The notes: generated by a model from the sequence alone, not told the origin. A stretch of DNA of 64,000 nucleotides from Bacteroidetes bacterium UBA2475 (GCA_002342065.1 DDPF01000004.1:186001-250000), one strand, 5' to 3'. Shown: positions 17,367-26,816, counted from the first letter of the stretch. Made by a program: numbers and translations.

Positions 17367-18554
17367 CTACTCCTTGATTATTTTTTTTACTACAATTTGT
17401 TTCGTTCCCTCTAAAATTCTCAGAAAATAAATTCCCTTTTCAAAAGTTGAAATATCAATACTATTTGAGTTTTTATATTGTTGAGATAAAATTAATTTAG
17501 AAGTTACATCTATTATTTCAAAAGTATAATTTTCTATTGAGGGGGTTATAAATATTTTATCGTTGCAAGGATTTGGATAAACAGAAAAATTAAACTCCGT
17601 ATCATTCTCTTTTATGCCAACCGGCACATCAATTACCCACGTTTCTTTTAAACGCACATCACTTACATTTATACCACAGCTGTAATAAAATTTATCACCG
17701 GCAATACAGCTCATACCACCTTTACGGCCGGCTGCCGGCATATTAGGTCCTACAGACCATACAGCCAAATAAGGATTGTAATACCAAACATCATTATAAT
17801 ACGTATTCAACGTATCGTAACCACCAAATAAGATCAATTGTGTTGTCGATGCTTTTAAAGCTGAATATGACCGACCTTTTGGTTGAGGAAAATCCATCAA
17901 TTTTGTCCAAACATCTGTAGCTTGATTATAGCTATACATTTCTTTTCTGAAAGATTGGTTATTGTCTTTTCCAAAAATTAAATAACCAACGCCATTTAAT
18001 ACCGAGGTACTTGCACGCCATCTGCCACCAAATGTAAAATTGTTTTTTTGTGCCCAGCTATTTGAACTAATAGTGTATTCCCAAACTTCATCACTTACTA
18101 CATCATTTTGAAATTTACCACCAACAATAAATATTTTATCGCCATACTCTAAACAGCTGGCGCCAATTAACCCGTTACCAGGTTTTGATGCAAGGGCTGT
18201 CCAGGTATTTGTTGCTACATCATAACGATGAAGATCAGTAAACACAACGTTTGAATAGCCTGCCCCACTAAAAACATAAAATGAATTTAAATGAGTAAAT
18301 GCTGTTGCGTATTGTCTTTCTGACCCGACCGGCATTGGTGCAACAGTCGTCCATGTGCTGGTAGCAATATCGTAAGCGTAAAAATCCCTTCCTAAAGTAA
18401 AACCCGCAAGCAAACCTGTACCAAAATAACCTTTGTTATTTATTTGCACCGCCACACCATCATCTCTTTCTGTATTGGGAAAATCGGGTAATTGCAACCA
18501 GGTTTGGCTAAGCAAAATATTTGAAAGAAAAATAAATGGTAATACTAATTTCAT
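17367..18554 (-). CDS. Kelch-repeat secreted protein with T9SS sorting domain
   Basis: 395 residues. A short signal peptide (about 1-16, ending LLSQT) is followed by five to six Kelch blades forming a beta-propeller (about 20-305). Each blade has a variant of YDVATNTWTALAS together with a G-G or F-G-G strand, for example LILFGGYD and KIFIVGGKF. Residues from about 320 (VYPNPCNDKIF to VVKKIIKE) form a T9SS sorting domain, so the protein should reach the outside of the outer membrane. Kelch propellers usually bind proteins or glycans; the ligand is unknown. It is a single gene with its own upstream terminator from the DUF5606 gene, so it is transcribed alone. Confidence 0.92.
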   Translation of the reverse strand: MKLVLPFIFLSNILLSQTWLQLPDFPNTERDDGVAVQINNKGYFGTGLLAGFTLGRDFYAYDIATSTWTTVAPMPVGSERQYATAFTHLNSFYVFSGAGYSNVVFTDLHRYDVATNTWTALASKPGNGLIGASCLEYGDKIFIVGGKFQNDVVSDEVWEYTISSNSWAQKNNFTFGGRWRASTSVLNGVGYLIFGKDNNQSFRKEMYSYNQATDVWTKLMDFPQPKGRSYSALKASTTQLILFGGYDTLNTYYNDVWYYNPYLAVWSVGPNMPAAGRKGGMSCIAGDKFYYSCGINVSDVRLKETWVIDVPVGIKENDTEFNFSVYPNPCNDKIFITPSIENYTFEIIDVTSKLILSQQYKNSNSIDISTFEKGIYFLRILEGTKQIVVKKIIKE

Positions 18555-18592
18555 TCTACTTTTAATAACGTTTTTAAACCTTAATTAGTATT

Positions 18593-18623
18593 AAATAAAA
18601 AAGCCACCCTATTTGGATGGCTT
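18593..18623 (-). terminator. Intrinsic terminator after the DUF5606 gene
   Basis: Stem AAGCCACCC / GGATGGCTT with one mismatch and a 5-base loop. On the minus strand it is followed by a T-rich run (AAAATAAAAA on the plus strand). Confidence 0.75.
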
Positions 18624-18645
18624 ATTGAATTTATTCAACTAAACA

Positions 18646-19188
18646 TTAAGCTGTGCCTGTTTTTCTTACACCAGTTGTTTTCTTAACACCAACGCTTGTC
18701 TTCGCTTTATTAGAGTCTTTTGAAACACCTTTTTTAATGGCTTTTGCTTTATCCTCAGCTTTAATAGCTACTGATTTTTCTTCGCCTTCTTTCTCTTCGC
18801 CTTTTTCTTTTAAGTTGCCTGTTGTTTGAAGGGCATTATACCAGCTAAATAATTTTTTCATGTTACTAACGTACACACGGTCCTTATCATAGTCAGGTAA
18901 AACTTCACCAAAATATTTTTCTACAGCTTTATCATCAGCTTTATTATCGATAGCGGCGCCACCTTTTTCTTTTTCAAAAATAGCTGTCATTATTTCTTCA
19001 ATAGGCTTATCATCGCCTGTGGTGAACATGCTAATATCCGATAAAGTTGAAACTTTGGTAGATGCGTAAACATTCACCCTTTTTTTGTCGGATAAACCTT
19101 CAACAATAATACCGTTCTTGCTTTGCGCAACAATTTTAAATAAACCCGGCTGTCCGGTAATGGAAATAATTCCTGTTAGATCGATCAT
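18646..19188 (-). CDS. DUF5606-domain protein with lysine-rich tail
   Basis: 180 residues, cytoplasmic by sequence. Residues 1-125 match my recollection of DUF5606, a conserved Bacteroidota family: it opens with IDLTGIISITGQPGLFKIV and contains NVYASTKVSTLSDISMFT and YVSNMKKLFSWYNAL. The last 55 residues are a low-complexity Lys/Ala/Glu/Thr tail (AIKAEDKAKAIKKGVSK, VGVKKTTGVRKTG) resembling the basic tails of nucleic-acid-binding proteins. The biochemical role of the family is not known to me. It sits alone between an efficient terminator and a divergent aminopeptidase gene. Confidence 0.88.
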   Translation of the reverse strand: MIDLTGIISITGQPGLFKIVAQSKNGIIVEGLSDKKRVNVYASTKVSTLSDISMFTTGDDKPIEEIMTAIFEKEKGGAAIDNKADDKAVEKYFGEVLPDYDKDRVYVSNMKKLFSWYNALQTTGNLKEKGEEKEGEEKSVAIKAEDKAKAIKKGVSKDSNKAKTSVGVKKTTGVRKTGTA

Positions 19189-19212
19189 ACTCTTTTAATT
19201 TTATTCTATTAG

Positions 19213-19220
19213 CAAATATA
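19213..19220 (-). promoter_or_regulatory. -7 promoter element candidate for the DUF5606 gene
   Basis: On the minus strand this reads TATATTTG, an exact TAnnTTTG match, 24 bp upstream of the ATG. No TTTG was found at a good -33 spacing, so support is partial. Confidence 0.4.
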
Positions 19221-19353
19221 GGTTTTTTATTGAAAATAATGTCTTTTTTAAGCAAAAAACGGCTGTATTATATCAAATAATTAAAGGTTTTGACGGCCTG
19301 ATAATGTCAGTTTCAAAGCATTTAACCTGAGCGTTAAACGAATACGATTAATT

Positions 19354-19383
19354 TTTGTTTTTAAGCCTTTATTGATACTTTAG
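19354..19383 (+). promoter_or_regulatory. Bacteroidota-type promoter for aminopeptidase P
   Basis: TTTG at 19354-19357, 18 bp spacer, TACTTTAG at 19376-19383 (one mismatch to TAnnTTTG). The spacing is identical to that of the promoter at 16719-16748. Confidence 0.55.
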
Positions 19384-19404
19384 TGTTCGCTAAAACGCAA
19401 AATT

Positions 19405-20694
19405 ATGAAATACCAGCCCATTGACAGTACCTTGTTTATTGAGAACAGGAATAAATTCAAAAATAATTTAAAACCAAACTCTCTTGCAATATTTGTAAGT
19501 AACGATATTATGCCAACTAATGCAGATGGTCATATGGGCTTTAGACAAAATAGCGACCTGTTCTATTTAAGCGGCATTGACCAGGAAGAAACCATGTTAG
19601 TTATTTTTCCGGATGTTAAAGATGGTAAACACAAAGAAATTTTATTTGTAAAAGAAACCAGTGAGTTAATTGCTATTTGGGAAGGCGCAAAATTAAATAA
19701 ATTGCAGGCAACTGCCGTAAGTGGTATTGACCATATTTATTGGGTACATGATTTTTATAGAGTAATGCAGCCATTTTTCTTCCAGGCCGAACATATTTAT
19801 TTAAACTCTAATGAGCATGCAAGAAACAGTAATTTAACCGAAACTGCAGAAGTTCGTTTCAATAAAATAATTCAAACAAAATTTCCTTTACATAAATTTG
19901 AACGTAGCGCTCCTGTGATGCATAAAATTCGTGCGCTAAAAAGCACTCAGGAAATTGATCTTATTCAACAGGCTTGCGATATTACCGAAAAAGGGTTCCG
20001 TCGTTTATTATCATTTATTAAACCCGGTGTTTGGGAACATGAAATTGAAGCAGAATTAATTCACGAATTTATACGTAATCGCTCACAAGGTTTTGCATAC
20101 GGACCAATTGTTGCAAGCGGAAAGAACGCCTGTGTTTTACATTACGTAGAAAACAATATGCAATGTAAAGACGGTGATGTGATATTATTAGATGTAGCTG
20201 CAGAATATGCAAATTATGCAAGCGACCTTACACGTTGTTTACCTGTTAATGGAAAATTCAGCAAACGTCAGAAAGAAGTTTACAATGCAGTATTACGGGT
20301 ACATAAAGCAGCAGCAAAAATGTTATTACCATGCCAGACATTTGATAAATACAACAAAGCGGTTGGCGACTTGATGACAGAAGAATTATTACAATTAGGC
20401 TTAATAAAAACAGAAGATGTAAAAAAACAAAATCCTGCATGGCCTGCTTACAAAAAATATTTTATGCATGGCACTTCTCACTTTTTAGGATTAGATGTAC
20501 ATGATGTTGGATTTTTTACAGAACCAATGCAAGCCGGTATGGTGTTTACAGTAGAGCCTGGTATTTATATTCCTGAAGAAGGTTTGGGTATTCGTATCGA
20601 AAATAATTTACTGGTAACTACAACAGGACAATTAGACCTAATGAAGAACATCCCTATCGAAACGGATGAGATAGAAGCATTGATGAATAAATAG
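19405..20694 (+). CDS. pepP: Xaa-Pro aminopeptidase (aminopeptidase P, M24B)
   Basis: Cytoplasmic metallopeptidase that removes an N-terminal residue linked to proline. 429 residues, matching the E. coli enzyme in length. Residues 1-165 form the creatinase/aminopeptidase N-domain (SDLFYLSGIDQEE). The pita-bread catalytic domain carries all five metal ligands: Asp263 and Asp274 (LLDVAAEYANYASDLTR), His359 (HGTSHFLGLDVHD), Glu384 (VEPGIYIP) and Glu399 (GIRIENN). The substrate-binding histidines His355 and the later DVHD histidine are also present. A promoter with the phylum consensus lies just upstream. No operon partner on this strand is evident; a PorP-family gene starts 46 bp downstream after a small T-rich hairpin. 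Confidence 0.96.
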   Translation: MKYQPIDSTLFIENRNKFKNNLKPNSLAIFVSNDIMPTNADGHMGFRQNSDLFYLSGIDQEETMLVIFPDVKDGKHKEILFVKETSELIAIWEGAKLNKLQATAVSGIDHIYWVHDFYRVMQPFFFQAEHIYLNSNEHARNSNLTETAEVRFNKIIQTKFPLHKFERSAPVMHKIRALKSTQEIDLIQQACDITEKGFRRLLSFIKPGVWEHEIEAELIHEFIRNRSQGFAYGPIVASGKNACVLHYVENNMQCKDGDVILLDVAAEYANYASDLTRCLPVNGKFSKRQKEVYNAVLRVHKAAAKMLLPCQTFDKYNKAVGDLMTEELLQLGLIKTEDVKKQNPAWPAYKKYFMHGTSHFLGLDVHDVGFFTEPMQAGMVFTVEPGIYIPEEGLGIRIENNLLVTTTGQLDLMKNIPIETDEIEALMNK

Positions 20695-20711
20695 GAAATT
20701 TTCCTTTTTTT
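20693..20711 (+). terminator. Weak intrinsic terminator after pepP
   Basis: A small hairpin AGGAA / TTCCT overlapping the stop codon is followed by eight T. The short stem makes it a weak candidate. Confidence 0.4.
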
Positions 20712-20740
20712 TACTACATTTAAATATCAAAAAAGATCCA

Positions 20741-21679
20741 ATGAGTAAAAAGATCTGTTTCTTATACTTTGCTTTTTTAATTTTTACGAAGGGTTTTTCG
20801 CAAGACCCTATGTTCTCGAATACACAACAATCCCTTGTTTATTTAAATCCATCTTTTGCGGGAAGCAACGGACTTATAAGGAATCAATTCGTTTACAGAA
20901 ATCAATGGCCGGATCTTTCAGGAAATTACGTTACGTTTTATAATGGAACAGAGCTTTATTTAAAGCGCTTAAAAGGAGCTTTTGCTTTTACATATTTACA
21001 CGACAACCAGTCAGGAGGTGTGCTAAAAACAAATATATTCTCGCTTGTTTATGCACAGCATTTTTCTTCTAAAAATAATAAGTTAAAGATCAGTCCCTCA
21101 ATAAAAACATCTTATTTTAATAAAAAATTAGACCGGACACAGTTAAGCTTTGGCGAACAGATAGACCCAAGAAGAGGGTTTACCTGGAGTACGCAAGAAG
21201 CTGTTCCTTCTCAAATAAAAAGAAATTTTGATGTTAGCTCAGGATTATTGATCAATTATAACCATTTTTATTTTGGCGCTTCAGTGTTTCATATCAATCA
21301 ACCGGATGAAGGTTTGTTAGGCTCAAGTATATTACCGGCGAGGTTTTCATTTCACAGTTCTTATAATTTACATGTATCCGAAAAAACACTTTTCCACTTT
21401 TTTGGAAGATACGAAATGCAACAAAAATTTTATTTTTATCAGTTTTCTGCTACCGCTTTATTATTTAAGCATTTGATAGTTGGCGGGGGTATTATTAACA
21501 GTACAACACCAACCGCAAACCTGGGCTTTAGACACAATTATTTTACAGTGCAAATGAATTATGGCGTAACAACATCATTATTATCAAATAATAATGATGA
21601 GACCTGGGAGATAATGGCAAGTTTTAATCTTCGCAATAAAGAACAAAGAAAAATAATTACCGACTTTGAAAAATGGTAA
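20741..21679 (+). CDS. PorP/SprF-family outer membrane protein, copy 1
   Basis: 312 residues with a signal peptide (cleavage after KGFSQ, about residue 21). The family signature follows: QDPMFSNTQQSLVYLNPSFAGS, then alternating beta strands of a barrel and a C-terminal NLRNKEQRK segment. Members of this family work with T9SS as partners of particular cargo proteins or in gliding; the best known are PorP and SprF. The gene is one of a tandem pair; the paralogue begins 34 bp after its stop. Which cargo it serves cannot be read here, since no C-terminal type B cargo is adjacent. Confidence 0.93.
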   Translation: MSKKICFLYFAFLIFTKGFSQDPMFSNTQQSLVYLNPSFAGSNGLIRNQFVYRNQWPDLSGNYVTFYNGTELYLKRLKGAFAFTYLHDNQSGGVLKTNIFSLVYAQHFSSKNNKLKISPSIKTSYFNKKLDRTQLSFGEQIDPRRGFTWSTQEAVPSQIKRNFDVSSGLLINYNHFYFGASVFHINQPDEGLLGSSILPARFSFHSSYNLHVSEKTLFHFFGRYEMQQKFYFYQFSATALLFKHLIVGGGIINSTTPTANLGFRHNYFTVQMNYGVTTSLLSNNNDETWEIMASFNLRNKEQRKIITDFEKW

Positions 21680-21713
21680 ATGATATAATTTTTTAACTAT
21701 TAAAAAGATCAAA

Positions 21714-22652
21714 ATGAGTAAAAAGGTTTATTTTTTATACTTTGCTTTTTTAATTTTTGCTAAGGGCTTTTCGCAAGACCCATTATTTTTTAATGCACAG
21801 CAATCCCTTGTTTATTTAAATCCTTCCTTTGCCGGTAGCAATGGCGGTATAAGAAACCAATTTACTTACCGCGCCCAATGGCCAAACCTTAGCGGAATGT
21901 TGCTAACTTATCAAAACAGTTTTGATGCTTATCTCCCCAAAATAAAAGGCGGTATTTTTGTTTCTGCACTACATGATGATCAGGCGCATGGCACTTTAAC
22001 AACGGATGTGTTGAGTATGGGTTATGCCCAGCATCTGTCTTTCCTTGATGGTAAATTAAAAATTTTCCCGTCAGTTCAAGCATCGTATTTTAAGGTTTCA
22101 TTAGATAAAACAAAATTAAATTTTGGCGAACCGGTGAATTTACGATTTCCTGATTACTGGACTATTTTTTCAACAGTTCCTGTACAAAACAAAAGCAATA
22201 TTGATTTCAGCTCAGGGCTTTTAATTAATTATAAGAACTTCTACTTCGGAACTTCTGTTTTTCATATTAACCAACCTGACCAGGGACTTTTAGGAACAAG
22301 TAAATTGCCTTATAGGCTATCACTTCACAGCTCATATAATTTACATGTATCCGAAAAAACAGTTCTCAACTTTTTTGCGCGCTACGAAAAACAGCAGTAT
22401 TATGAGTATTTGCATTTAAGCGCAAAAGCATTGCTTCTAAAACATCTTATTATTGGAACAGGTTATACTTCCTATAATGGTATTAATCTTAACGCAGGAT
22501 ACCGCAATAATTTTTACGTATTAACCTTGGGATATGATGTAAGTATCACTAAACTTTCAGGCAACACTGCTGCTTCATGGGAACTACAAGCAAGTTTTAA
22601 TCTTCGAAATAAAGAACAAAGAAAGGTGCTTACCGATTTTGAAAGGTGGTAA
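21714..22652 (+). CDS. PorP/SprF-family outer membrane protein, copy 2
   Basis: 312 residues, the same length as the preceding paralogue. The signal peptide and first 50 residues are nearly identical to copy 1 (MSKKVYFLYFAFLIFAKGFS against MSKKICFLYFAFLIFTKGFS), as is the last segment (NLRNKEQRKVLTDFERW). The central barrel strands differ much more, with conserved islands such as SSYNLHVSEKT and FHINQPD. This pattern fits a tandem duplication followed by divergence of loops and pore. It probably shares a transcript with copy 1 and ends at a strong bidirectional terminator. Confidence 0.93.
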   Translation: MSKKVYFLYFAFLIFAKGFSQDPLFFNAQQSLVYLNPSFAGSNGGIRNQFTYRAQWPNLSGMLLTYQNSFDAYLPKIKGGIFVSALHDDQAHGTLTTDVLSMGYAQHLSFLDGKLKIFPSVQASYFKVSLDKTKLNFGEPVNLRFPDYWTIFSTVPVQNKSNIDFSSGLLINYKNFYFGTSVFHINQPDQGLLGTSKLPYRLSLHSSYNLHVSEKTVLNFFARYEKQQYYEYLHLSAKALLLKHLIIGTGYTSYNGINLNAGYRNNFYVLTLGYDVSITKLSGNTAASWELQASFNLRNKEQRKVLTDFERW

Positions 22653-22655
22653 AAT

Positions 22656-22689
22656 AAAAAAGCCGCATAAACTTTATGCGGCTTTTTTT
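22656..22689. terminator. Bidirectional intrinsic terminator
   Basis: A long stem AAAAAAGCCGCATA / TATGCGGCTTTTTT around a small loop. A and T runs on both sides let it serve the PorP/SprF pair on the plus strand and the channel gene on the minus strand. Confidence 0.9.
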
Positions 22690-22705
22690 ATGAAGTATCA
22701 TTAAT

Positions 22706-24610
22706 CTAGTCTTCCGCTAAAACAATAATAAAATCATTTTCGCTGAAAGTTAATTTTTTAGATTTATCAGGATTGATGTTCACGCCAAAGTGTTGGTCTG
22801 AATCAGTATTTAACGCAGAGATCCTGTAACCAATTGCAGATTCGTTTAATTGCGCAGCACTTTCAATTACGGTGTAAAAATTAACCGGCTGTCCTGGCTT
22901 TACATATTTGCTAACCGGTTTTAAATAAACCTCCGAGCCTTCAGCCTGGAACAATACATCGTAAACTTTTTTAAGGTCTTGGTTCTCGCTTAACTGACTT
23001 AACATTAAACTTACTAAATTATCGCTCACAATAAAGTCATCTGCTTTAGCAACAACTCCAAGATCGCGATTTCTAATATCCAACATTTCAGAAACAATGC
23101 TAAAATCTTTTCCGGCTTTCTCACTTAAGTTACGTAAGTGCAATAAACAGATCAGAGTTTTTGCATCGCTTTCCTGCGTATCAATATCAGTATAACTTAA
23201 TAAAATAATATGATCAAAGATCTCAGGTTTTAAGCCTACCAGAGTAGCTTTGTCGTTTATATTTCCTTTTTGAAGTTTTATTTTTTGTTTGTCTAATGTT
23301 TTTTGTAGCTCTGCTATTTCTTCTTCTATATCTACTCCATCTTCTACAATTAGCACTTCAGAACCTTTTGCAACATAATTATCCAATTCTTCTATGATAC
23401 GAATACCTCTTGCATTCCAACCTAAGATCAATGTTTTTTCTACGCTGGCCGCTTTTAATTCTGAACGGCTAAATAATTTTTCATCAATATCAAAAGTTGT
23501 TTTGCCACTTAGAACAACGGTGTCATCATCTTCAGAAATAGCAATTATTTTATCGCCTTTATTAATTACGGTATCCATTGGTGGATTAATTAATGCAGAA
23601 CCATCTTTAGTGAATAAACCTATTACAGAAGATTTTTCGTAAGCCAATAATGAATCTTTATATTTCTTTCCAAATAATTTTGGTTCTTCCTGAAAATAAA
23701 TTTCATCCCCTTCAAATTGTAACAACTCGCTGTATACAATACTTAAACCTGATTGACGACAAGTTTGTGCCGTGATACGCGAAATAAGATCAGATGACAT
23801 TACAAAAACCGTTTCATCGTTACCAACTAATTCCGCCGCTTCCATGTTTTTTGGATCTTTAATTTCTGCTACAATAGAATAAGCACTTTCTTTCCTATTC
23901 TTACCGTTAGTTAATGCTAATACAGATTTAATTACATAAGTATCGGCGTTATCTTCAGTTCCGGCTAATACAATAATAGAACGCGCTTCGTTTGGATTTA
24001 CCAAAGCAATGTTGGTTGACTCTAAAGGACTTCCACTTCTAACAATTAATTTTGTGTTCTTAAAATCTTCAATCTTACCACGGATCTCATCTTCCATTTC
24101 TCCTTTATCGCGATCGGCTAAAATTACAATGCTTGGCTTCTTTTGGTTTTCGTTGGCTTCAATAATTTCTGAGATAATAGAATAAACTTTTTCAGACCAG
24201 CCTAAAATCAACGTGTGATTACTTTCTAAAACACGTGAGCGTCCCTTTTTTAATTCGTCTAACTTTTCATCAATGCCTGATGAAATTGTACCAATTAAAA
24301 TGGAGATCAAAAATATACCGCCTAAAGTTGCAATAAAACGAACCGCACGAAATGCCCAGCCTTCATCACCGCCCATAGTACCTGAATCTAAGGTGGCCAT
24401 TAAACTTTGCCAGGCCCCTTCAATAAAACCTAAATTTTCAGCTTCGGGTTCTGGCGAACTTTTTATGCCAAATACTAAAATTAGTAGGCCTAATATTAAT
24501 ACCATAAATAAAGAGAAAATGGCTAACCATTTAATAACACCGCTTGGTCCTGCAGACATTGTATTCTCAAAATAGTATCTTGCTTTTTCTTTAAACGTTG
24601 GTTGACTCAT
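22706..24610 (-). CDS. CASTOR/POLLUX-like ion channel
   Basis: 634-residue membrane protein. Residues 26-47 form a transmembrane helix, a pore-like loop follows (LMATLDSGTMGGDEG, about 68-82), and a second helix spans about 84-108. Two long cytoplasmic NAD-binding-like (RCK/TrkA-N type) domains follow. Each starts with the same signature, TLILGWSEK (about 132) and TLILGWNARG (about 388), and each ends in a TrkA-C-like segment. This layout matches the bacterial relatives of plant CASTOR and POLLUX nuclear envelope channels rather than the classical Trk or Kch proteins. It should form a ligand-regulated cation channel in the inner membrane. It is followed closely, 64 bp upstream, by a DPP4 gene on the same strand, without a functional link that I can see. 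Confidence 0.85.
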   Translation of the reverse strand: MSQPTFKEKARYYFENTMSAGPSGVIKWLAIFSLFMVLILGLLILVFGIKSSPEPEAENLGFIEGAWQSLMATLDSGTMGGDEGWAFRAVRFIATLGGIFLISILIGTISSGIDEKLDELKKGRSRVLESNHTLILGWSEKVYSIISEIIEANENQKKPSIVILADRDKGEMEDEIRGKIEDFKNTKLIVRSGSPLESTNIALVNPNEARSIIVLAGTEDNADTYVIKSVLALTNGKNRKESAYSIVAEIKDPKNMEAAELVGNDETVFVMSSDLISRITAQTCRQSGLSIVYSELLQFEGDEIYFQEEPKLFGKKYKDSLLAYEKSSVIGLFTKDGSALINPPMDTVINKGDKIIAISEDDDTVVLSGKTTFDIDEKLFSRSELKAASVEKTLILGWNARGIRIIEELDNYVAKGSEVLIVEDGVDIEEEIAELQKTLDKQKIKLQKGNINDKATLVGLKPEIFDHIILLSYTDIDTQESDAKTLICLLHLRNLSEKAGKDFSIVSEMLDIRNRDLGVVAKADDFIVSDNLVSLMLSQLSENQDLKKVYDVLFQAEGSEVYLKPVSKYVKPGQPVNFYTVIESAAQLNESAIGYRISALNTDSDQHFGVNINPDKSKKLTFSENDFIIVLAED

Positions 24611-24674
24611 AATATTTATTTTTTAATGTTAGGATAATACGGTCTTAATTTTCTTTATTAAAACTAAAAAACTT

Positions 24675-26816
24675 TTATAAATTATCAATGAAATAATTAC
24701 AAATTTTTTCCATTAAATGAGCCCTGTCTTTTCCGAGCACATTATGCTCATGGCCCGGGTAAACATAATAGTCAAGCTGCACACCTTTTTCTACGGCTTT
24801 CTTTTGGTACATAATGCTGTGTTGCCAAACCACAACCGGATCCTGTGCGCCATGTATCATTAGTAATTTTCCTTTTAAATTGCCTACATGGTTCAATAAA
24901 TTATTCTTATCATAACCTTCTTTATTCTCTTGCGGTGAATCGTTATAACGCTCGCCATACATGATCTCGTAATAACTCCAGTCAATTACCGGCCCGCCGG
25001 CTGCACCCACTTTAAATGTGCCGGGGTAACGTGTCATTAACGACGTGGTCATAAAACCACCATAACTCCATCCGTGCACACCAAGGCGCGTAGCATCTAC
25101 ATAAGGTAACGATTTTAAATAATTAACGCCGCTAATCTGGTCTTCCATTTCTTTTGTACCCACCTGCCTGTGTATAGCTTGCTCAAAGGCCTTACCACGA
25201 TAGTTAGTTCCTCTTCCATCTAAAGTAAAAACTATAAATCCTTTTTGTGCCATGTATTGGTACCATAGTTCGCCACCGGCCATCCATGTGTTGGTAACCA
25301 TTTGTGAGTGCGGCCCATTATATAAATACACTATTACCGGATATTTTTTAGTACTGTCAAAATTTACTGGTTTAAACATGCGGCAATGCAGTTCTGTTCC
25401 TTCTACATTTTTAATAGTGAATAAATTCCACTTGCCTAATTTATAATTCTTAATAGGATTTTCAGCGGTATAAATAGTTTTTGATTTGCCTGTTGCCGTA
25501 TTTATAATTCTGTATTCGCGCGGTGTAAAGCATGAAGAAAAATTATCAATAACATAATCCCCTTTTTTACTTACAGCTGCAGTATGGTAACCGTTATCTT
25601 GTGTTAATCTTTTTGTTTTACCAGATTTTAAATTAACCATATAAAAGTCCTGGTTAATTGGGCTTTGCTCTGCTGCGTGAAAAAATAAATTCTCTCCTTT
25701 CTCGTCAAAACCTGCATCATCTTTCACCTCCCAATTACCTTTAGTAAGTTGCTTCACAAGCGATCCATCAATATTGTATAAATAAAAATGGTTATAACCA
25801 TCTCTCCTGCTTTGCCAGATAAATTGTTTTGGATTGTTCTTTACAAACAACATTGGGTTTAATGGCTCTGCATATTTTTCATCTTTTTCTTCGAACAAGG
25901 TTCTTTTAAAGTCTCCGGTTGCGGCATCATACTCATTCAATTTAAAGTGATTTTGTTCGCGGTTTAAAACAGCTATGTAAACATATTTTTCATCCGGACT
26001 CCATGCAATGTTTGTTAGGTATTGGTCTTTTGGCCCTTCTGTTTTTATTTTAACGCTTGTATTATTTTTTAAATTATAAACTAATACTGTAACATAATGA
26101 CTTTTGCCTCCCGCCATGGGGTATTTAATATTTTTATTTTGTGCCGGATTTGTGCTCCAGTCAATAATAGGATAATCTTTTACATCGCTTTGATCCATAC
26201 GGTAATAAGCTAATGCATTACCATTGGGACTCCAAAAAATTCCTTTATTAATTCCGAATTCTTCGCGGTGAACAGATTTACCGTTTACAATCTCGTAAGA
26301 ACCATCGGTAGTAACCTGGTTAACTTTACCATTGTTTGAAACATATAAATTGTTACCATTTGTGTAAGCAAAAATTTCGCCTTCTTTAAAATTATCCAGA
26401 TTCTCTAAAGTAAAATCGCTTTGTTTTCTATCAGATTTAACAACCGTTTTTTTATCTTCAGAATAAAGCCACTCACCTTTTTTGTTATAAAAATAAAACT
26501 GATTTTCGTTTTGCCATAAAATTCCTTCAAAAGCAGCAATAGTATCTATAGCTAAAGTTGCCAATGTTTTATTAAAACCAACTGTTGAAATGGTTGAAAC
26601 AACTTTCCCGCTTTCTGCATCGATGGTGATGAGTTCATTTTTTTCGATATAGGCCACTTTTTTTGTGGCCGGAATAAAACTAAGTGCCTGCAAACGTTTT
26701 GGCGCAAGCGTTGAACGACCTTTCCAAACAGCATCTTGTATGGTAAGTAATTGGTCTTGCGAGAAAACGAAAGAAGAAATAATAATAAAGAGAAAGCTGA
26801 GGCTGGTTTTTTTCAT
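24675..26816 (-). CDS. Dipeptidyl peptidase IV (S9 family serine peptidase)
   Basis: Cleaves Xaa-Pro or Xaa-Ala dipeptides from peptide N-termini, here in the periplasm. 713 residues. A signal peptide (about 1-19, ending VFSQD) leads into an eight-bladed propeller (to about 460) containing the DPP4-type Glu motif (REEFGI, about 204-209). The alpha/beta hydrolase domain has the triad Ser584 in GWSYGGFMT, Asp659 in HGAQDPVV and His691 in GHEHNV. The length and order are those of Bacteroidota DPP4. The product works on the same peptide pool as the M3 oligopeptidase and aminopeptidase P genes nearby. Upstream, a divergent membrane-protein gene begins 60 bp away, so the promoters face each other. 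Confidence 0.95.
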   Translation of the reverse strand: MKKTSLSFLFIIISSFVFSQDQLLTIQDAVWKGRSTLAPKRLQALSFIPATKKVAYIEKNELITIDAESGKVVSTISTVGFNKTLATLAIDTIAAFEGILWQNENQFYFYNKKGEWLYSEDKKTVVKSDRKQSDFTLENLDNFKEGEIFAYTNGNNLYVSNNGKVNQVTTDGSYEIVNGKSVHREEFGINKGIFWSPNGNALAYYRMDQSDVKDYPIIDWSTNPAQNKNIKYPMAGGKSHYVTVLVYNLKNNTSVKIKTEGPKDQYLTNIAWSPDEKYVYIAVLNREQNHFKLNEYDAATGDFKRTLFEEKDEKYAEPLNPMLFVKNNPKQFIWQSRRDGYNHFYLYNIDGSLVKQLTKGNWEVKDDAGFDEKGENLFFHAAEQSPINQDFYMVNLKSGKTKRLTQDNGYHTAAVSKKGDYVIDNFSSCFTPREYRIINTATGKSKTIYTAENPIKNYKLGKWNLFTIKNVEGTELHCRMFKPVNFDSTKKYPVIVYLYNGPHSQMVTNTWMAGGELWYQYMAQKGFIVFTLDGRGTNYRGKAFEQAIHRQVGTKEMEDQISGVNYLKSLPYVDATRLGVHGWSYGGFMTTSLMTRYPGTFKVGAAGGPVIDWSYYEIMYGERYNDSPQENKEGYDKNNLLNHVGNLKGKLLMIHGAQDPVVVWQHSIMYQKKAVEKGVQLDYYVYPGHEHNVLGKDRAHLMEKICNYFIDNL

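Noticed and set aside
22706..24610. Trk potassium-uptake regulator (TrkA)
   Set aside because: TrkA is cytosolic and lacks the two N-terminal membrane helices and pore loop seen here. The CASTOR/POLLUX layout fits better.
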